Shown in pieces: positions 35,382 to 47,700 of a DNA stretch of 56,060 nucleotides. How positions within the stretch are numbered: position 1 is the first letter of the stretch; each line of letters opens with the position of its first letter. This DNA is from Halocafeteria seosinensis (taxonomy: Eukaryota > Sar > Bigyra > Bicosoecida). The notes beneath the pieces were generated by a model. The model was not told the origin of the DNA. It did no database searches and saw only the letters and a program-made list of their open reading frames with translations. Both the position numbers and the translations under genes were made by a program. The stretch spans positions 1 through 56,060 of the forward strand of contig LVLI01000362.1 of assembly GCA_001687465.1 (NCBI GenBank), given 5' to 3'.

Positions 35382-36351
35382 AATTGCTTCTTTTTATTAT
35401 CCGGAGGCTTTCTTCCCAAAGAAAAAATCCCACTCACTGCATCATAATGACATAACACACACACTGTGAAAGCCGAAGTAGCAGCTCAACAAAATCTGAG
35501 TCTCCCATGGCACAACAGGGATATAGAAAAACCATGAGAGAAACCGAGTTAGACCACGTCCACCCTTGCATCTATCTACGATCGGTGCCAATAGATCTTG
35601 TATACCCAAGCCAATGGATAGCATTGAATAGGTTCGAAGCCTTCGTTGGTTGGCTCGAATATCTCGCTGCCTCTTTATCAAGGCACGACTCCTCCATTTC
35701 CACTCGCTTACAATTTCTCAATGACGCGGTATACCCCATACAGGTGATCATATCAGCAGCATTTAGACGAAAACAGTGCATTACAGTGGCCTGTACAGCT
35801 CTAGGGGCCTGGAATACCCTTCCCAACAACTCCCCTTTGTTTGTCCCCTTATAGCGGCGTCCTACCCCTTTTTGTAGTTTTCAGGCCCCGGTGACACCCA
35901 GCAGCGCGTTCGAGTCCAATACAGCCTCCATGCACTCATACTCTGGACGAGACACAAGATAAGGCAATAGTCTACCATATCGACAGATTCTTACCTTTTA
36001 CGAGAGGATTACACACACAGACAATGCGACTTGCTCTCTTCCGGGTGGGGCGCTATACGGTCCCTCGGGAAAAAAAGTGGGCGAAATGTTTGTCGTTTTA
36101 GTAGAGGGTGCGAGCTTCACAAACCTTACGCGAACTTCGTCGCGAAGGCTTGAGACCTCTAAAGTTCTAGGAGGAAAGTCAACCTTTCTCAAGAGGATTG
36201 CAGGTCCCCGAGGGGAAATGTGGGTATGAAGGAGAAATAGCAGAAAGAAAACAAAAAGCGAGGCGTATAAAAGACAACACCGAATGCTGTTGTTGCACAC
36301 TGTTGGACGTAAAAAAAGTTGTCAGACACACGAGCCTGCAAACAAGGAGCC
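35382..36351. other. Intergenic stretch, no supported gene
   Basis: Upstream region of eL33 (-). A plus-strand ATG frame at 35507-35854 (115 aa) and overlapping minus-strand frames are open, but neither shows a family signature or convincing splice context, and each is a shadow of the other. Confidence 0.4.
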
Positions 36352-37382
36352 ATGGCTTCTGCCGCGAGTGAGGAGGACACAGAAATGACCAATGATACGT
36401 TGGAGCCTCCAGTGTGTCTCTACAGAAAGGCACTGGGGCACGGTGTCGTCCCAAACGAGGAGAGGCGAAGTCAAAGCTTCGATCTATTCACTGGGAAGGA
36501 GGAAGAGTTAATGTCATGGTGAAGTATTTGAGAGGCAAATTATGCATGGAAGAGCTTACGCGGAGAAGTATGGATGCTGGTTCGTTGCAAACCGATTCTC
36601 TGAATCGTTTGGGTAAGGAAAGGCCTTCGCCATCCTTGCACTGTATTGCGGGATTGAGCATGACGCGGCTCCCAGGAAGGAAAGTGCCAAAACCAGAGCA
36701 TTTGTATTCGTACTAAGTATTGATAAAACAGACTCGCCCAAAGTTGTTTCCGAAATATCCGACAAGAATGACATAGGGAGTATTACCAGATCAGATTTCA
36801 CACTGGAGAATTTCCTGGCGGAACCCTTCAATCCCACACCAGACAGAGTCTGCATTGCCGTAGCAAATCAGGAGGGCATTATTCTCCAGCACAGTTTCTG
36901 CAGAATCTGATGGCAAAGACTCTTTCTTGGAGGAAAACAGTGTCTGCGGGGATGGTCACGCTCTCGAGTTCAAACAAGACGAAGATCCAGACAAACAATG
37001 GCACTATTTTCTGCGCATCCACACACATATGTGACAGATAGCCCACCGGCCGGGGAGTTTACCGCATCCTCTTAACGAGGAGCGGTATGCGCCCGTGTTA
37101 AGCAGCGACGGGCCCACTGTTGCTGCGCCGTGAGGGAACACAACACTGGTTTTGCTCAGGAGGCATCTGCGCAATAGGGAAAGATTGACAGCGCAGGACT
37201 TCTTGCGTGAATGCGTACCTATAGAGCGACAGCTGAGGAAGCCCCCGAGCTCAAAAGAACGGGGACGACGTTTAGATGAAGCAGGCTCCCCAAATTCAGA
37301 TGATGCTACTAACGAAGGTGGTAGTCATGGTGATCAAAGGGAAGGTAATACAGTCAAGATGATGAAGGAGACAGCAGCATAG
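36352..37382 (+). pseudogene. Fragmentary coding region, gene or pseudogene unclear
   Basis: Several plus-strand segments look like exons. 36352-36522 starts with an ATG (MASAASEEDTEMTND). About 36566-36617 reads YAEKYGCWFVANRFSESF before a gtaagg donor. About 36679-36895 follows a cccag acceptor and reads AFVFVLSIDKTDSPKVVSE, then ITRSDFTLENFL. 37159-37382 follows a gctcag acceptor and reads RHLRNRERLTAQDFL, then a charged C-terminus and stop. Joining the second and third keeps the frame, but the first cannot be joined without a stop, and a dispersed repeat (37019-37093) sits before the last. I do not recognise the protein. Either the gene has small exons I mis-assigned or it is decaying. 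Confidence 0.35.
37019..37093 (-). mobile_element. Copy of the (TG)n-ended dispersed repeat
   Basis: Read on the minus strand, this segment has taccgctcctcgttaagagg, a ccggccggtgggctat block, then ctgtcacatatgtgtgtg. The same blocks in the same order occur on the plus strand at 1258-1338, and the ggtgggctatctgtcacat part equals both ends of the element at 12702-12922. It lies between two candidate exons of the fragmentary gene. Confidence 0.7.
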
Positions 37383-37406
37383 AGTTTCAGTATCCTAGAA
37401 GCACTG

Positions 37407-37577
37407 CTCTAGGAAGCAGAAAAGACGGTATAGAGTACACGTACGTCGAGGAGAATTCATCCTAGCTACTCTAGGAAGCAGAAAAGACGGCATAGAGTAC
37501 ACGCACGTCGAGGAGAATTCATCCTAGCTACTCTAGGAAGCAGAAAAGACGGCATAGAGTACACGTACGTCGAGGAG
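37407..37577. repeat. 62-bp tandem repeat, three copies
   Basis: The word ctctaggaagcagaaaagac starts at 37407, 37469 and 37531, so the period is 62 bp and the third copy breaks off at about 37577. The copies differ by only a few bases. Each contains a gtacacg(t/c)acgtcgagga segment. The array lies between two fragmentary coding regions. Confidence 0.93.
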
Positions 37578-38123
37578 GCTTTTTCATACACCTTGTTCTC
37601 TCTCTGTTCTTGCACTGCTTCGAGATAATCGACGTACTGCAAGAGGCGAATATTTCACTTCCAGCTGACGACAGGTTTGCTACTGTTGAATCCTTTTGCA
37701 AGTTCCCTTAATATGCAGAGATGTGGTTGTTTCGCTTTGTCCGCAATTTGGTAGACGATGAAAGCGTTAAGGAAGCAATCCCACTTATCCCCATGCTGTA
37801 TCACGTTGAACAGCGGATCCAAGAGGATTTAAGCGGAATAAAGGATCCGAAAGCGTGGGAACATTTGGAAGGACGTGAAAGTTTGAGCCACTGTGAAATG
37901 CGCAAAACACAGGAATCCATTGAGAAGAATGTACTTCTGAGTGAAACTTCGACCGCTGATTATTTTCTCTCGGACAAGAGGCCCACAAGCAGTCCGGGAG
38001 TTGTTGGCTAAGGATGTTCAGCTCGTAGAAAACATAAAAAGCTGTTGCCGAAACTACCGAGATAAGCATGAACAATTACTGCAAGCTTTTAACGGTGTTC
38101 TGCGATATTTATTGAGCTCGTAG
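37578..38123 (+). pseudogene. Second fragmentary coding region
   Basis: At about 37620-37708 the plus strand reads EIIDVLQEANISLPADDRF and ends in a stop. At 37721-38011 an ATG frame reads MWLFRFVRNLVDDESVKEA, then a charged helical sequence. From about 37960 to 38123 a second frame reads VRELLAKDVQLVENIKSC and on to LLQAFNGVLRYLLSS. The pieces look protein-coding and helical, but frames change without clear splice sites, as in a decaying gene. An exon assignment with small introns is possible. The family is not recognised. Confidence 0.3.
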
Positions 38124-38784
38124 GATTAGAGTAGCAATGAAAAACAAAAACGTAACGCTTCCAGAAGAATGCTTGTCTCACGGAGTGGCACTCTTAACGC
38201 CCGAAATACTCCAGTCAAATCAGTACCTACTCGTTTATCCTGAGGGCCATACTTAGGACGCGGTATGGGACTAACAGTTAAATTCCGGTTACGCGACTTA
38301 AGGTCGACTTCTAGCAAACCCATCTTTCCTAACTCGAACCTTTTCTTGATTGGCCTGTCTCGATTTTTGGTCTCGATACTTGTCCCAGCCCTTGCTCCGA
38401 AATATTCTGACCATCCGGTAGACGACCTCCGTAAGTCCTTCGTTGCAGATTCTTGACAAGTTCGGGAATGTCCGGTCCGGAAATTCGCATACAGTAGTCA
38501 ATTAATGGCTGGTTCATATTATGCGAGATCACTAGACTTCCTGTGTTGTTTGGCAGGATTCTTGGCGATCCTGTTGTTTTTCATAGAAAGCACAAAAGGC
38601 TCTGTCTTTTGGATACAGTTACAGTTATCTGTTCCATTCTGCTACAAGTAGAGTCGAGAGGTCGCCATATCTAGAAGGGTTTATTTAAAGTGGTTCTAGG
38701 GTGCGTGACCAGGTGAATTCAGGTTTAATGCATTGGCATTAATGATCGACGTAATTTGCTCCGTGTATTGGGTTTTGTGGTGGT
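38124..38784. other. Intergenic stretch, possible broken minus-strand frames
   Basis: On the minus strand at about 38530-38130 protein-like pieces occur in more than one frame (for example NQPLIDYCMRISGPDIPEL and GLLEVDLKSRNRNLTVSPI), with no consistent join. The last part before 38785 is the upstream region of the gamma-glutamyltransferase gene. Confidence 0.35.
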
Positions 38785-40707
38785 ATGGCGAACACGATGG
38801 CGGCTTCGACGCCAGGAACGACTCGCAAAATTACGGAAACACGAACATGGAGCATGCCAGGGCGCAGAAGTCCCGTCATGGGGACACACGGGTGTGTGAG
38901 CTGCTCTCAGCCTTTGGCCTCCGAGATTGGCTACAGGATCCTGACGCAGAAGAATGGAAATGCTGCGGATGCTGCGATTGCAATGGCGGCTGCTCTGAAT
39001 GGTACGTACTGTACGTCATGCGCAAAACGCAACGCAGAAGCAAAGTTGCTATGCAAGAGTTGGTATCGATGCAGTACTGGAACCTGTGAGCACTGGAATA
39101 GGTGGAGATTGTTTCGCTTTGTACTATAACGCTCGCACTAAGACTGTGGAAGGGCTCAATGGAAGTGGACGCAGTCCACAAAGTTTAACATTGGAGAAGG
39201 CGAGGAAAGACTGCCTAGGGCTATCAACCCCCTCGACTTCGTCGAATGATCCCAGTCTTGAAGGAAACGGTGAAGAGATGGATCCGCATCATATTCACTC
39301 AGTTACGGTACCTGGAGCCGCAGCTGGATGGGTGGACACCATCGACAAATGGGGCTCCCTCTCGCTAGCAGAAGTGCTCCAACCAGCCATAGACCTGGCC
39401 AGAGAGGGATTTCCTGTCAGCCCCATCACGGCCCATTCCGTACGTATACGTATTCTATCCTTGCAGATTTTGACATGCAGACATGATATTCGGTTTCTGT
39501 GTGATGAGCGCAGTGGAAAAACCAGGTTGGACTCCTTAAGAAGGGTCCTTACCCTGAAGCATTGCTGATCAAGGACAGTCATACGGGTGAACTAAGAGCT
39601 CCTCAAACTGGAGAGCTGATGATCAATAAAGACCTAGCTAGAACTTTTGAAGCGCTCGCACAGTATGGAAAAGATGGTTTCTACAAAGGGGAGGTTGCAG
39701 AGCGAATTGTAGAGCTCGTACGAGGTGAAGGTGGATGCTTAGACTTCGCAGATCTTGAAGCTCATGACTCGGAAAGTGTAGACCCTATTTCCGTTGATTA
39801 TAAAGGACTCACAGTTTGGGAGATACCTCCGAATGGACAAGGTCTGACTGCTTTACTTGCTCTCAAGATCCTAGACAGTGGCCAGTGCCCGATTCGGCTC
39901 GCTAGCGAGCCTCTGGGGGATTTTCCCTCTGCTGATGACTTCCACGCAATGATTGAATCAATTCGCTTGGCATTTTCTGACACGAGATACTATTGCACGG
40001 ATCAAGAGAAAGTCAGTGTCCCCGTTCAGGAGTTGCTAAGTGACGAGTATGCGGCTCAGCGTGCGCGTCACATTGATAGGTTCCAGGCGAAACATCCAAA
40101 CAAAGGGTATCCTGCTAACAGCTGCGATACTGTCAGCTTCCAAGTCGTCGACAAGGATGGTAACGCTATGTCCTTCATCAACAGCAACTACATGGGGTTC
40201 GGTTCGGGTCTCATCCCGAGAGGTTGTGGATTTACACTGCAGAATCGTGGGCATAATTTTTCTCTTTCGCCGGGTCATCCGAATCAGCTGCAACCTCGAA
40301 AAAGGCCTTACCACACCATCATACCGGGGATGCTAACTGAAAAGGATAGTAAGAATGGTCAGCATCAATTGTTTGCAACTTTCTCTAACATGGGTGGGTT
40401 TATGCAACCTCAAGGCCATGTTCAACTAGTTCACGGTCTGCGTAACATGCTTTACGAGCCACAAACGGCGCTGGATGCACCAAGGTTTTGCATTCCGGAT
40501 GGTACTCCGGATGGTTCTGTTTGTTTGGAACGAGGCACGCCTCAATCAGTTGTTGATGAACTTCGTCGACGGGGACACGATGTCGTCGTAGTGGATGGTT
40601 GGGAACGCCAAGTGTTTGGACGTGGCCAAATCATCATGCGGAATAAGAATGGAGTCTTATGGGCAGGGAGTGACGGCAGAGGTGACGGGTGCTCTATAGC
40701 ATATTGA
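38785..40707 (+). CDS. Gamma-glutamyltransferase family protein, bacterial type
   Basis: Three exons: 38785-39001, 39075-39439 and 39514-40707, giving 591 aa with consistent phases. Gamma-glutamyltransferases are N-terminal nucleophile hydrolases that cleave themselves at a conserved Thr and transfer or hydrolyse gamma-glutamyl groups such as that of glutathione. Seen here: ASEIGYRILTQKNGNAADAA and EPVSTGIGGDCFALYY of the large subunit, TVPGAAAGWVDTID, then the processing site region NSCDTVSFQVVDKDGNAMSF with the candidate nucleophile Thr, followed by NSNYMGFGSGLIP and NMGGFMQPQGHVQ in the small subunit. The N-terminus has no signal or membrane anchor, unlike the membrane-bound animal enzymes, and the layout resembles the soluble bacterial YwrD-type branch. 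A cytosolic enzyme is inferred, with the exact substrate open. Confidence 0.93.
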
Positions 40708-42047
40708 CGCTTGGGTGGAAATCAGTCGCACCTACACGACTGTCTCGCTGGAGAGTTTTCCCCTTATTAACAGGAAGGTTATGATGCGAGACTGTGGCTG
40801 GACACGCTTTGCACTAAATGGGGCACCTCTTCGCTTCGCGGTTAGGTGGCGGTTGTGTTTGAGAACGGATTGGAATTCATGACGAGGAGGATTGGGTCGG
40901 AACTGTCGGCCCGCAGGACACAAATAGGTTGCGAACGTACATCCACATTGTCTTGTTGAATGCTGCCAAGCATGGAACGTCGACGGAGTCCTGTTTCCTT
41001 TCGTCACTATCGTTCCGTCGCCAGTGCGATTCGCTACTCAGCTATCGTCGAGCTACGGATCGTCGACTTGGAAGTTTGCTTGGCAAATTGCGACGGATCT
41101 TTCTTTGTCGCATAATCCCCGTGGTTGCTCTTCGTGGGGTAAGCACAGGTCGCCCGCAAAGTCCCCATATGCACGTCGGTATTAGTCGCACAATACACGA
41201 GGTGTTTTTCCTGCTGTTCTGGAGCCATTGTAAGAGCACTGATCTGGTTCGCCAGTGTGCTCTCGTTACGCGACCACGCCTCTTTGTCCAACCAGTAAAC
41301 TACCCAATGGTTCTCATTCTTCGTAGCTCGTAAGTACATGGTACTTGTACAAAAGCGGATTTCTATTCCATAAGCATTTTTCATTAAAATTCCAAAGTCC
41401 AAGGAGGACATGCGGGTCAAATTAGGCCGGATACGTGGGACCCGGCGTGGTGGTGCTAAGTGGCTCGGGTGAGTCGCGTCGAGCCATCCAGGTCAAAAAG
41501 CCTTTGGGGTCTTGTTTTACGACGTGATTAATGCCCCGTACCGGTAATGTGCCGAGCTTCCACTCTCGACAACACACATCTAGAAGTGGAAAATACCACG
41601 GAGGTCCAGTACATTATCTAAACAAGTTTGCTTTCAATTTTTAAGCTATTAGCTCGGCGGGCATCCTCTGCCGCGTCGCTCCCCAGTTCAACTTGAGGAA
41701 GTTGATAAACCTTGGATTATCCATTTTACATCGTTTAGTGGGTCGGAATTGGATGCATTCCAATTTAGTGTGTCAGTATACTGGTTCGCTTCCCCTTGGC
41801 GTTGGGGGCCTCCTTGTATACGCCCAGAAAAGTGTAAAAATCCTGATTTTAGGGGCTCTCGTTTGGATTTTTTCTTGTTTTTTTGAAGAAAACCTTTCCC
41901 GTTTTAAGGCCATTAACGGCGTATTGAGGACGACTATGGTCCGTGCTCCTTCCCTCCACTTCGAGCAACTGCCATTGATTCGTCCGAGCGAGCAGCAAGA
42001 AACCGAGGTGGTGGCGGTGGAGGTCTTCGGTTCGACGAAATCCGTCA
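40708..42047. other. Intergenic stretch, one weak open frame
   Basis: A minus-strand ATG frame at 41411-41034 (125 aa, MSSLDFGILMKNAYGIEI, then NENHWVVYWLDKEAW) has protein-like composition but no known domain, splice partner or second line of support. The rest shows no gene. The last part is the leader of the SANT-domain gene. Confidence 0.4.
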
Positions 42048-44628
42048 ATGGGCTCTCTGGCTTCTCGGCTCCCTGAAAGTTCCCCTTCAGAAAAACAACA
42101 AAAAGCATCGGGGTACGACCCACGCCCCTCTCGAGAGAGCCGGACAGGAATCGTGAGCAAATATTTACCGTTGAGTTCGAAAATGAGTAAAAACAGCGAG
42201 GACGGCGGCACAATGTTTCGTTCTTCGAGCCGTCAAGCGGCGGATAAAGCCCGCATGGCGCTGATATCGACGAATGGCTCAAATCATAATCGTGCTTCGA
42301 CGTTGACACGAAACCACCGGGAAAATCTCAAAAATCACACAACGACTGCAACAAAAACTAACAGTGGGTTCCACCCAAAGTATCGGAATCAGAAAAAGGA
42401 TGAACCACCCATCACGGTGGAACTTCCTCGAGACTCACCCAAAAACCGAGCCCAACGGCAACATGAACATAATCCCCAACAACTGCCCTCCTCGGAAACT
42501 GCGAATCACAGCAACAGAAAGCGAGGTGCTTCCAGTTTGGAGTGCTCTAGTGGAAACCCGGAAGAACCAGCGAATGGCCAAGGAGCGGCACAATGGAAGC
42601 GAATGAAAACCTCACTCGCCTCTCGGAATACCCTTGATAACAGACGGAGCAGGTACGACTTACCAAGTCAAGTGGATACACCTTCATGGCGGGTTGTAGA
42701 AGAGAATGATAGTAAGCTCACTACGAAAGCTTCAGAATTCCGAAGGAACCATAAGGATTCATATATAAAATCTCACGACATGGACCCAATGTTAGACAGC
42801 TTGTCATACGATGCGGACAGTGATGACGAGCGCTTTTTATCAACTTTGGGGGGGAAGAGCTCTAGTAGTGGCGCATCCAGTAGCAATAAGCGGCGTGGAG
42901 TTAACGCATGGCCTACCATAAACTCATCTAAACACAAGATGCTTACCTTGGAGTGTTACGAAGCAATTATTGAGGCGTTAGAAGCTCGATCCAATCATTT
43001 GGAGCAGAAGAGGAGAGCTCGAACGACCGAAGAACAGATCTATAAAGAACTTCGAAAAGCCGCACGGAAGACATTATGGTTGCTTAACGTCATGGCAGCC
43101 CACAACTCAACGCATGGCTCGAAGCCGAATTCAAAAGGCAAATATAAAAGAAACGAGCTGCAGGACTTTGACCTCGACGACATCCCAGGATCCCCACAGG
43201 CATTTGTGAACGTTGGTCGACCTGGAGATTCAGTAAAGCGGTCGAAAAAAAGGAAAGAAAAGCAGCAGAGGGGCACAAGCAACCATCCATTCATAGGTAC
43301 ACCTTCGTGGGTTGAACTTAGGACAACGTGTGCGAAAATTGCGCGCTCATTGGCGCCTGAGTCCATGGGTGGAGACAACCGTCCCAGCAAAAACATGGTC
43401 AGCTTAGTGAAAGAGCTTAACAAGAAGACTACTGCTGCTTGGGAACGTTCTCGTGAACCCACGTCGTCTTCTCGTTGTTCGTCAGATCCGGCCTCGTCTT
43501 CGGAAAGCGAGGAAAGCAACAGTGAATCGGAGGCCGAAAGCGGTAGTGGTAGTGAATCAGAAAGCGAGTCATGTTCGTCAGATAGTGATACTTCCCACAA
43601 AGGGGAAAACTATAAGGGCACCGGCGAACCGCTGGCTGTTTGGAACATGTCAGACTCCCAAGGAGTTTCTGTGATTCGACGGGCATATGGAAGATGGCTA
43701 GAACGACCTGGTGTACCAAACAAGAAAAGCATGTTCCCTCGAAGGGTGGAAAGGGAAGTGGCAAAACTGATCCTCTCTCACTGGAGGAGTCGGAGGGAGG
43801 AGATGAACGGAATATCATTACTGCGTGCTTATCAAGGAACCTCAATTGAACAACATCAGTCAGAAGATTTAAATGAGGATTCGCGAAATGCATATCTTAT
43901 TGGGAATGATGATCCTGGTGAATACAATTACAGTGCAAGCAGTAATGCTAACGCTGGAGTGGCATCACAAGAGGAAATTACGGAGGCTCAGGCAATCAAT
44001 ACTGCGGCGGAGCTTATATACTTGAAACACCTGCGCAATAATCTAGAGCGAGCTCGCACCCTTTTAGATTTGGCTGGCCGGCGAGAACGACTTAAAGAGT
44101 CTCTGGACGAAAAACGTGTGCATGAGTTAAAACGATATTTAGGATGCATAGCCAGCGGAATTTCCAGGGCAGATGCGTCGAAGTTATACAACATGGTCTT
44201 CGAAGAGGGCGATGATGTAGGAGAAAATCCGTCACAACAGAAGAGTCAAAGCAGCAGCGCTGCCCCAACGGAAATAAAGAAGAAAAAGGCTGAACCTCTC
44301 AAGCAGCAGGCACCCAAGAATGCTGCTGGCAAGAAGCCACCAGTACATGATGGTAAAGTCAAATTTCCATCGCAGTTTTATCGTACATGGACATTTCAGG
44401 TATGTGGCAGTTTGACATTATATTTCTTTTGTTTTCACTCGGATTCACTGATGTCTACGTATTGTCTTCGTAATGCAGGAAGACGAGAAACTCATACAAG
44501 GAGTAAAGCGTTTCGGCCCGAGTAACTGGAAATCAATAAGGGATTGGGCCGGTAAGCTATTAGAGCAAAGGAGTTCAGCCCAGATGTACAAGCGCTATCA
44601 GCGTCTCCGGAACCATAATCAAGTTTAA
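42048..44628 (+). CDS. SANT/Myb-domain nuclear protein, 833 aa
   Basis: Two exons, 42048-44399 and 44479-44628, joined in phase 0 by a 79-nt intron (gtatgt...atgcag). The spliced C-terminus forms a Myb/SANT domain: WTFQEDEKLIQGVKRFGPSN, then WKSIRDWA and SSAQMYKRYQRLR, with the regularly spaced Trp residues and helix-turn-helix pattern. Unspliced reading would lose the domain, which confirms the intron. The remaining 780 residues are mostly disordered and basic/Ser-rich, with an acidic Ser/Glu stretch at about 475-520 and a helical segment before the domain (about 660-725, AAELIYLKHLRNNLERA). A single C-terminal Myb-like domain is reminiscent of TRF-type telomere-binding proteins, but the telobox motif is not evident, so a general DNA- or chromatin-binding role is the safer call. 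Confidence 0.82.
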
Positions 44629-44703
44629 CTCTTTGGGGTTGAATATACGTTCATAATGTCACATGTTATTCGCACAAGTGTTATCGCCCGTCACTCTTAC
44701 ACC

Positions 44704-47700
44704 TCATTTCTTCGTACCACCTCCACGCGTAACACCTTGTCGAGCCATCTGATTAACGCTAGCTTGCTGACTCTCCAGCAGCTGTTGCATTTCCTTAGCC
44801 TTTTCTTCGCGTTCTGCCTCCCTCTCTGCTCGCTCCTGGTCACGCACACGGGTGAGATACTGTGCATCCAATCGAAGCTCTCTTGCAGCACCTCGCTGTT
44901 CTCGCTTAACAGCGCGCTGGAGTGCGCGAACTTCCGCTTTCCTGTGCTGACTGTTAGTCGCGCTTGGTGGCAATTTCCCAGGAGCAAAGTTCTCGTCAAT
45001 TTCCGGCTCAAAAGTTTTGATTGGTACAGGTTGATCACGTTTCGCTTGCATCCGTATAGCACCGCGGATAGTCTTAGCAGTGTTGCAAGCGGCTTTGACT
45101 TGTGACAGTGTCGTTGAATGGATCTCCTGCAAATTTGGATTCGCCAATGAGCTCGTGTCAACAAGATTCAATATGCGCGACACCAGATCTAAACATTCGA
45201 CGATCCCAGGATTGTGCCTGTAATTTTCCGGATCATGTGGAAAGGATCCAGCTACGATGCTTTGCAATAGCTTGTATGAGCTACCAACAATACCTGCAGC
45301 AACACTAGATGCTCTTTCAGAGGATACTGGGGATTCTCTATGCCAAGTGGCCACCACGTCAATTGGCATCGTTATGTCACCGCGTGGATTATCATTATTC
45401 TGGTGCATCGCTAGTGCCCACAACCAGGGGAGGGGCCGAAACAAAGTATTTTTTCCGTGACTGCGGCGTGAACGATTTTTCTTTGAATGAGATACTTGGA
45501 CTCTCTGTCGGAACTTTCCTTCTTTGGGATCAAATGCGAATGTAGGCAAGCTGATATGTAGTCCATGCTCTTCCCGTTGCTCGGGAGAGGCAATGCAACA
45601 GAAAACACAGTAGAGCCAAGTCATTACCTCTGGGGCTATCCGGCCACCTGGAACAGTTAGCTCTGTCAGCAGTGTGGCACAAACAGTGCCATGCGCCAAA
45701 TCGCGCAATGTGATCACAGGCGTATATGAGAGGGCTTGTCCGAGGAGCAGAGCAATTGGGGTGATAATTGGATGCTGGAAATCAGTAACCGAAAACATCC
45801 AAGATGCCACTTTCATCAGCAATAATTCTCCCCAAGTCGGCCAAGCAGGATGTACCCCGCCTCGAGCGTAAAAATCTGAAGTAGATTCATTCGAATCTGG
45901 TACGGTTTGCAAGGAAGGATGGCCTCGTGGAAGCGCTAGGGACAATCTGCTGAAAATCTTCCGGAGAATCGTTTGCCAGATTTCTACACATTCAAGTGTA
46001 AATTTCTGGGTCAGTTTAAATAAGAACGGAAATGCACTTTCCGCGTGATGAAAGTGGCTAGAGTAATTACTGCTCAGTCCCTTGTGTCGATCGACTCGTT
46101 GAACTCCATCGGTGAACGCTATATACTCAAGCAAAATCTGGTACCATGTGAGGAGCTGCCCTTTATTTGTCGGCTTGATCTCAACTGCGTTTGAAGCATG
46201 AACACGCCGTATCAGCTCTCGAAGCGATTCTTTGCTCAACGTTACACTGTCGTTGTCATTCACGTCAGCGCAATGCCGACGGACAAGTTCTAACCAATCA
46301 AATAACGAGCTTGGACATTCAAACGTGTACGGCATTTCTACCTTTTCCCGCGGAATACGTGAATGTTTTCTATGCGACGTTTCTGCGACGTCCTCTAATT
46401 CAGAGTGAGTGGAGGCCTTAAGTAGGGACGCCCCCTGCTCTTCTTCGTCTTCGATGTCACTTCCGTTTCCAACTCCGACGTTACCATCTTCCTCGTCGTC
46501 TTCCTCCTCTTCTTCCTCTTCCTCCTCACTCGCTGCTTTGGTATCTGTGTCTTGTGCGGACACGCTAGAAGGTGTTTGCGATTGCCTTCCTGAAATGTTG
46601 GTGAGTGTCTGGGAATTCCATTGGATTTTACCCCCTAGAGTAAGTGAGCGCTCGTTTCTGTCTTTTTCCTTTTCGTCAACAGGGTCATCCAAGGAGGCGT
46701 CTGTGTATGAACTATCCATACTCATTCGCTGTTGCCTTAGTGTTTCAAGTTCCTGCAATCTTTGTAGCTCCTCCCGCGCTAGTTCCTCGTCAGTCTTCGT
46801 ACGGTCTGTGGCTCTTGCAGCCCGGCTTTCAGTAGCCAAGATATTTACAAGTTCGTCATAATCATCTACTTCTTCTCCTTCAGTGATGCCATGTCTTCCC
46901 TCCGCTCTCTGTCTTTTCTTCGGAAGCCCTTTCTCTTCGGCTTCTGCCCCTTCGGCGCTTCGTTTCGAACCAGAGCGTCTGCTATTCTGTTCACTTTCAC
47001 TGGCATTATCTTCATTATCTTGCTGTTGTTCTTCCCGTTCATTCTGTTTTACGTCCTTGAGTTTTTTACCCACTGGTTCCCGGTTGGCCCTCTTATCCGT
47101 GCGTTCTTCTGGCTGCAAGAGTTGCTGGACTTCATCTAGTTGGCTGTCCAATGTTTCCAACTGCTGTTGCTGCTGTAATTTTTCTTGCCTCTTCATTTCC
47201 TTATAATGCTTGCTTTTTTCTATAACTTCTGCCATAATTTCACGATGCGTGCGTTTTCGTTCCGCTGCTCCTTCGTTCTGGGGTCCTCCAGCGTCAGCTT
47301 CATGACTTTCAGCGTCACCCCCACCGAAATGGAGCTGCTCCACCACGTGCGAATCTAAACCCTCATCATCTCCTCCGTAATTGTTATAAAAATCATCCTT
47401 ATCCGAATTTGTCACGGTGGCGTCACCAAGTGCACTGCCGGCATGGGTCAAAACATCATTATCCCCCTGCTGGAAGTGCTGCCCTTCCAGATTGAATTTC
47501 GCTGCTTTGCGCAGTTGTTTCGCACGCTCTTTCTGAAAGCGCTTCAACATCTTCTCCTCTTCTGTCATCATCTTACCCTCCTTTTTCTTGCTTGGAATGG
47601 GTTCTGAAGACGCTCCCAGGCGTTTATCTTGGAAAACATTGGCTTTATGCTGCCGTTTATACTCGGGCAGAAGCTGCTGATCGCGTCGCTCGAGAGCCTT

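Noticed and set aside
41034-41411. Minus-strand 125-aa open frame
   Set aside because: Composition is protein-like, but there is no domain, splice partner or other support; left as a note in the intergenic entry.
46409-47206. Plus-strand Ser- and Cys-rich frames within 46.4-47.2 kb
   Set aside because: They are antisense shadows of the acidic and Gln-rich parts of NOP14.
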